6,174 nucleotides of DNA. Source: Fimbriimonadaceae bacterium. Lineage in GTDB: Bacteria > Armatimonadota > Fimbriimonadia > Fimbriimonadales > Fimbriimonadaceae. Position numbers and translations under genes: made by a program. The notes beneath the pieces are model-generated. The model was not told the origin of the DNA. It saw nothing but the letters and a program-made list of their open reading frames with translations, and made no database searches. Each line of letters begins with the position of its first letter. Within the stretch, counting starts at the first letter, position 1. Of this stretch, positions 5,659 through 6,174 are shown in pieces. The stretch is taken from the NCBI GenBank assembly GCA_022842565.1, contig JALHPH010000002.1, forward strand, positions 11,838 to 18,011, written 5' to 3'.

Positions 5659-5698
5659 AACGGTGCGATTAGCTCTGTAAGTTCCAAAAATCACCGTT
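5659..5698. repeat. Inverted repeat in the 5601-5711 divergent intergenic region
   Basis: AACGGTG (5659-5665) and CACCGTT (5692-5698) are perfect inverted copies. Skipping two bases, ATT (5668-5670) and AAT (5689-5691) add three more pairs, so an RNA could form a stem of ten pairs with a two-base bulge and an 18-base loop. It ends just before the start region of the rightmost gene and may be an operator or a leader hairpin. There is no T tract after it, so it is not a classical terminator. No confident plus-strand promoter was found in this intergenic stretch; ATGACA at 5641-5646 is -35-like but has only a poor -10 partner. Confidence 0.4.
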
Positions 5699-5701
5699 GA
5701 T

Positions 5702-5706
5702 GAGGG
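5702..5706 (+). promoter_or_regulatory. Shine-Dalgarno (GAGGG) before ATG 5712
   Basis: GAGGG ends five bases before ATG 5712 and favours that codon over the in-frame ATG at 5700, which has no such sequence upstream. Confidence 0.5.
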
Positions 5707-5711
5707 TTCAA

Positions 5712-6174
5712 ATGAACGTGATCGTAACGGCTGGCTTGCTGGCCTGCGCCGCCCTACCGGCTACTTCCGCCGGGCAGAGCGGACAATGGAAATGGGCGTC
5801 GGGCCGGGTCCTCGGCAAGCCGTTTACCGCGGTAGGAGCAAAACTGGCGGTGCTAGGAGAGTCGACCGTGACCACCGAGGGCAAGGTCCGCGACCGAGCG
5901 CAGGTCTATCACCTCACGCTGGGGAGCACCAATGATTTCATTCCCGACGACTCCGTGCTCATCATCCTACAAACCGACGTGAAAGTGCCCTTGAGTGGGA
6001 AGACATTCCGAATGTCGGGCGCTAAGTTTGGCACCGACGCCTACCGAGCCGAACGATTCCCTCGCTCCAATTCGGTGGGTCGTGGCGTCATCGGAGTCCA
6101 TGCGACGATCAACTTTGACAAGAATCCGCGCACCGAAATGTGGAGCGACGGATACCGGGGTGGCATCACTTTTG
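5712..6174 (+). CDS. Predicted exported protein of unknown family (3' end missing)
   Basis: The frame is open from ATG 5712 to the window edge, 154 codons seen. The first 20 residues (MNVIVTAGLLACAALPATSA) read as a Sec signal peptide with a signal peptidase I site after TSA. LLAC is lipobox-like but too close to the start and has Leu at -2, so a lipoprotein is less likely. The start could be ATG 5700, which adds MRVQ and supplies the positive charge the signal otherwise lacks; GAGGG spacing favours 5712. The mature part alternates short hydrophobic strands with polar turns (GAKLAVLGESTVTTEGK, DSVLIILQTDVKVPLSGK, GVIGVHATINF), suggesting a beta-rich fold. It has one aromatic pair near its start (WKW) and no cysteine in the mature segment seen. 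I do not recognise the family. It is divergent from the pseudopilin-like gene, so the two may share control. Confidence 0.7.
   Translation, partial: MNVIVTAGLLACAALPATSAGQSGQWKWASGRVLGKPFTAVGAKLAVLGESTVTTEGKVRDRAQVYHLTLGSTNDFIPDDSVLIILQTDVKVPLSGKTFRMSGAKFGTDAYRAERFPRSNSVGRGVIGVHATINFDKNPRTEMWSDGYRGGITF

Overview
The window looks like ordinary chromosomal DNA from a GC-rich, free-living bacterium. The best clue to lineage is the minus-strand gene at 4782-5600. It encodes a pseudopilin-like protein whose N-terminus (AFTLIELLVVIAIIAILAA, then ILFPVLSQAR) is of the kind that is highly multiplied in Armatimonadota, such as Fimbriimonas relatives, and to a lesser extent in Planctomycetes. The assignment to Armatimonadota is an inference from recalled family style, not a search result.

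Layout, left to right. The 3' part of an inorganic pyrophosphatase gene (ppa, plus strand, 1-486) meets, tail to tail, a minus-strand pair read from right to left: a stand-alone NIL-domain protein (1379-1651) and an AXE1/CE7-like alpha/beta hydrolase. The hydrolase most likely starts at GTG 1382, overlapping the NIL stop codon as GTGA. Divergent from this pair is a PilZ-like protein gene (plus, 1695-2387). A recognisable promoter and Shine-Dalgarno then precede a short-type 2-isopropylmalate synthase gene (leuA, plus, 2450-3595). It is followed after 6 nt, in the same frame, by a GT4-type glycosyltransferase gene (GTG 3602-4780). The glycosyltransferase meets the pseudopilin-like gene tail to tail with a single intervening base. 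Divergent from the pseudopilin gene is a secreted protein gene of unknown family (plus, from about 5712), which runs off the right edge.

Functional links are loose. Pyrophosphatase and LeuA are core metabolism. The NIL/hydrolase pair and the LeuA/glycosyltransferase pair are tightly spaced and probably co-transcribed, but no shared pathway can be read from the sequence. PilZ, glycosyltransferase, pseudopilin-like and exported proteins all fit a cell-surface or envelope theme, which is suggestive only.

No tRNA, rRNA, CRISPR array, insertion sequence, origin or attachment site was seen. Nothing here amounts to a convincing new multi-gene system. The points most worth a second look are the coupled NIL-hydrolase pair, the in-frame leuA/glycosyltransferase junction, the non-canonical PilZ motif, the possible leaderless starts, and the unrecognised exported protein.
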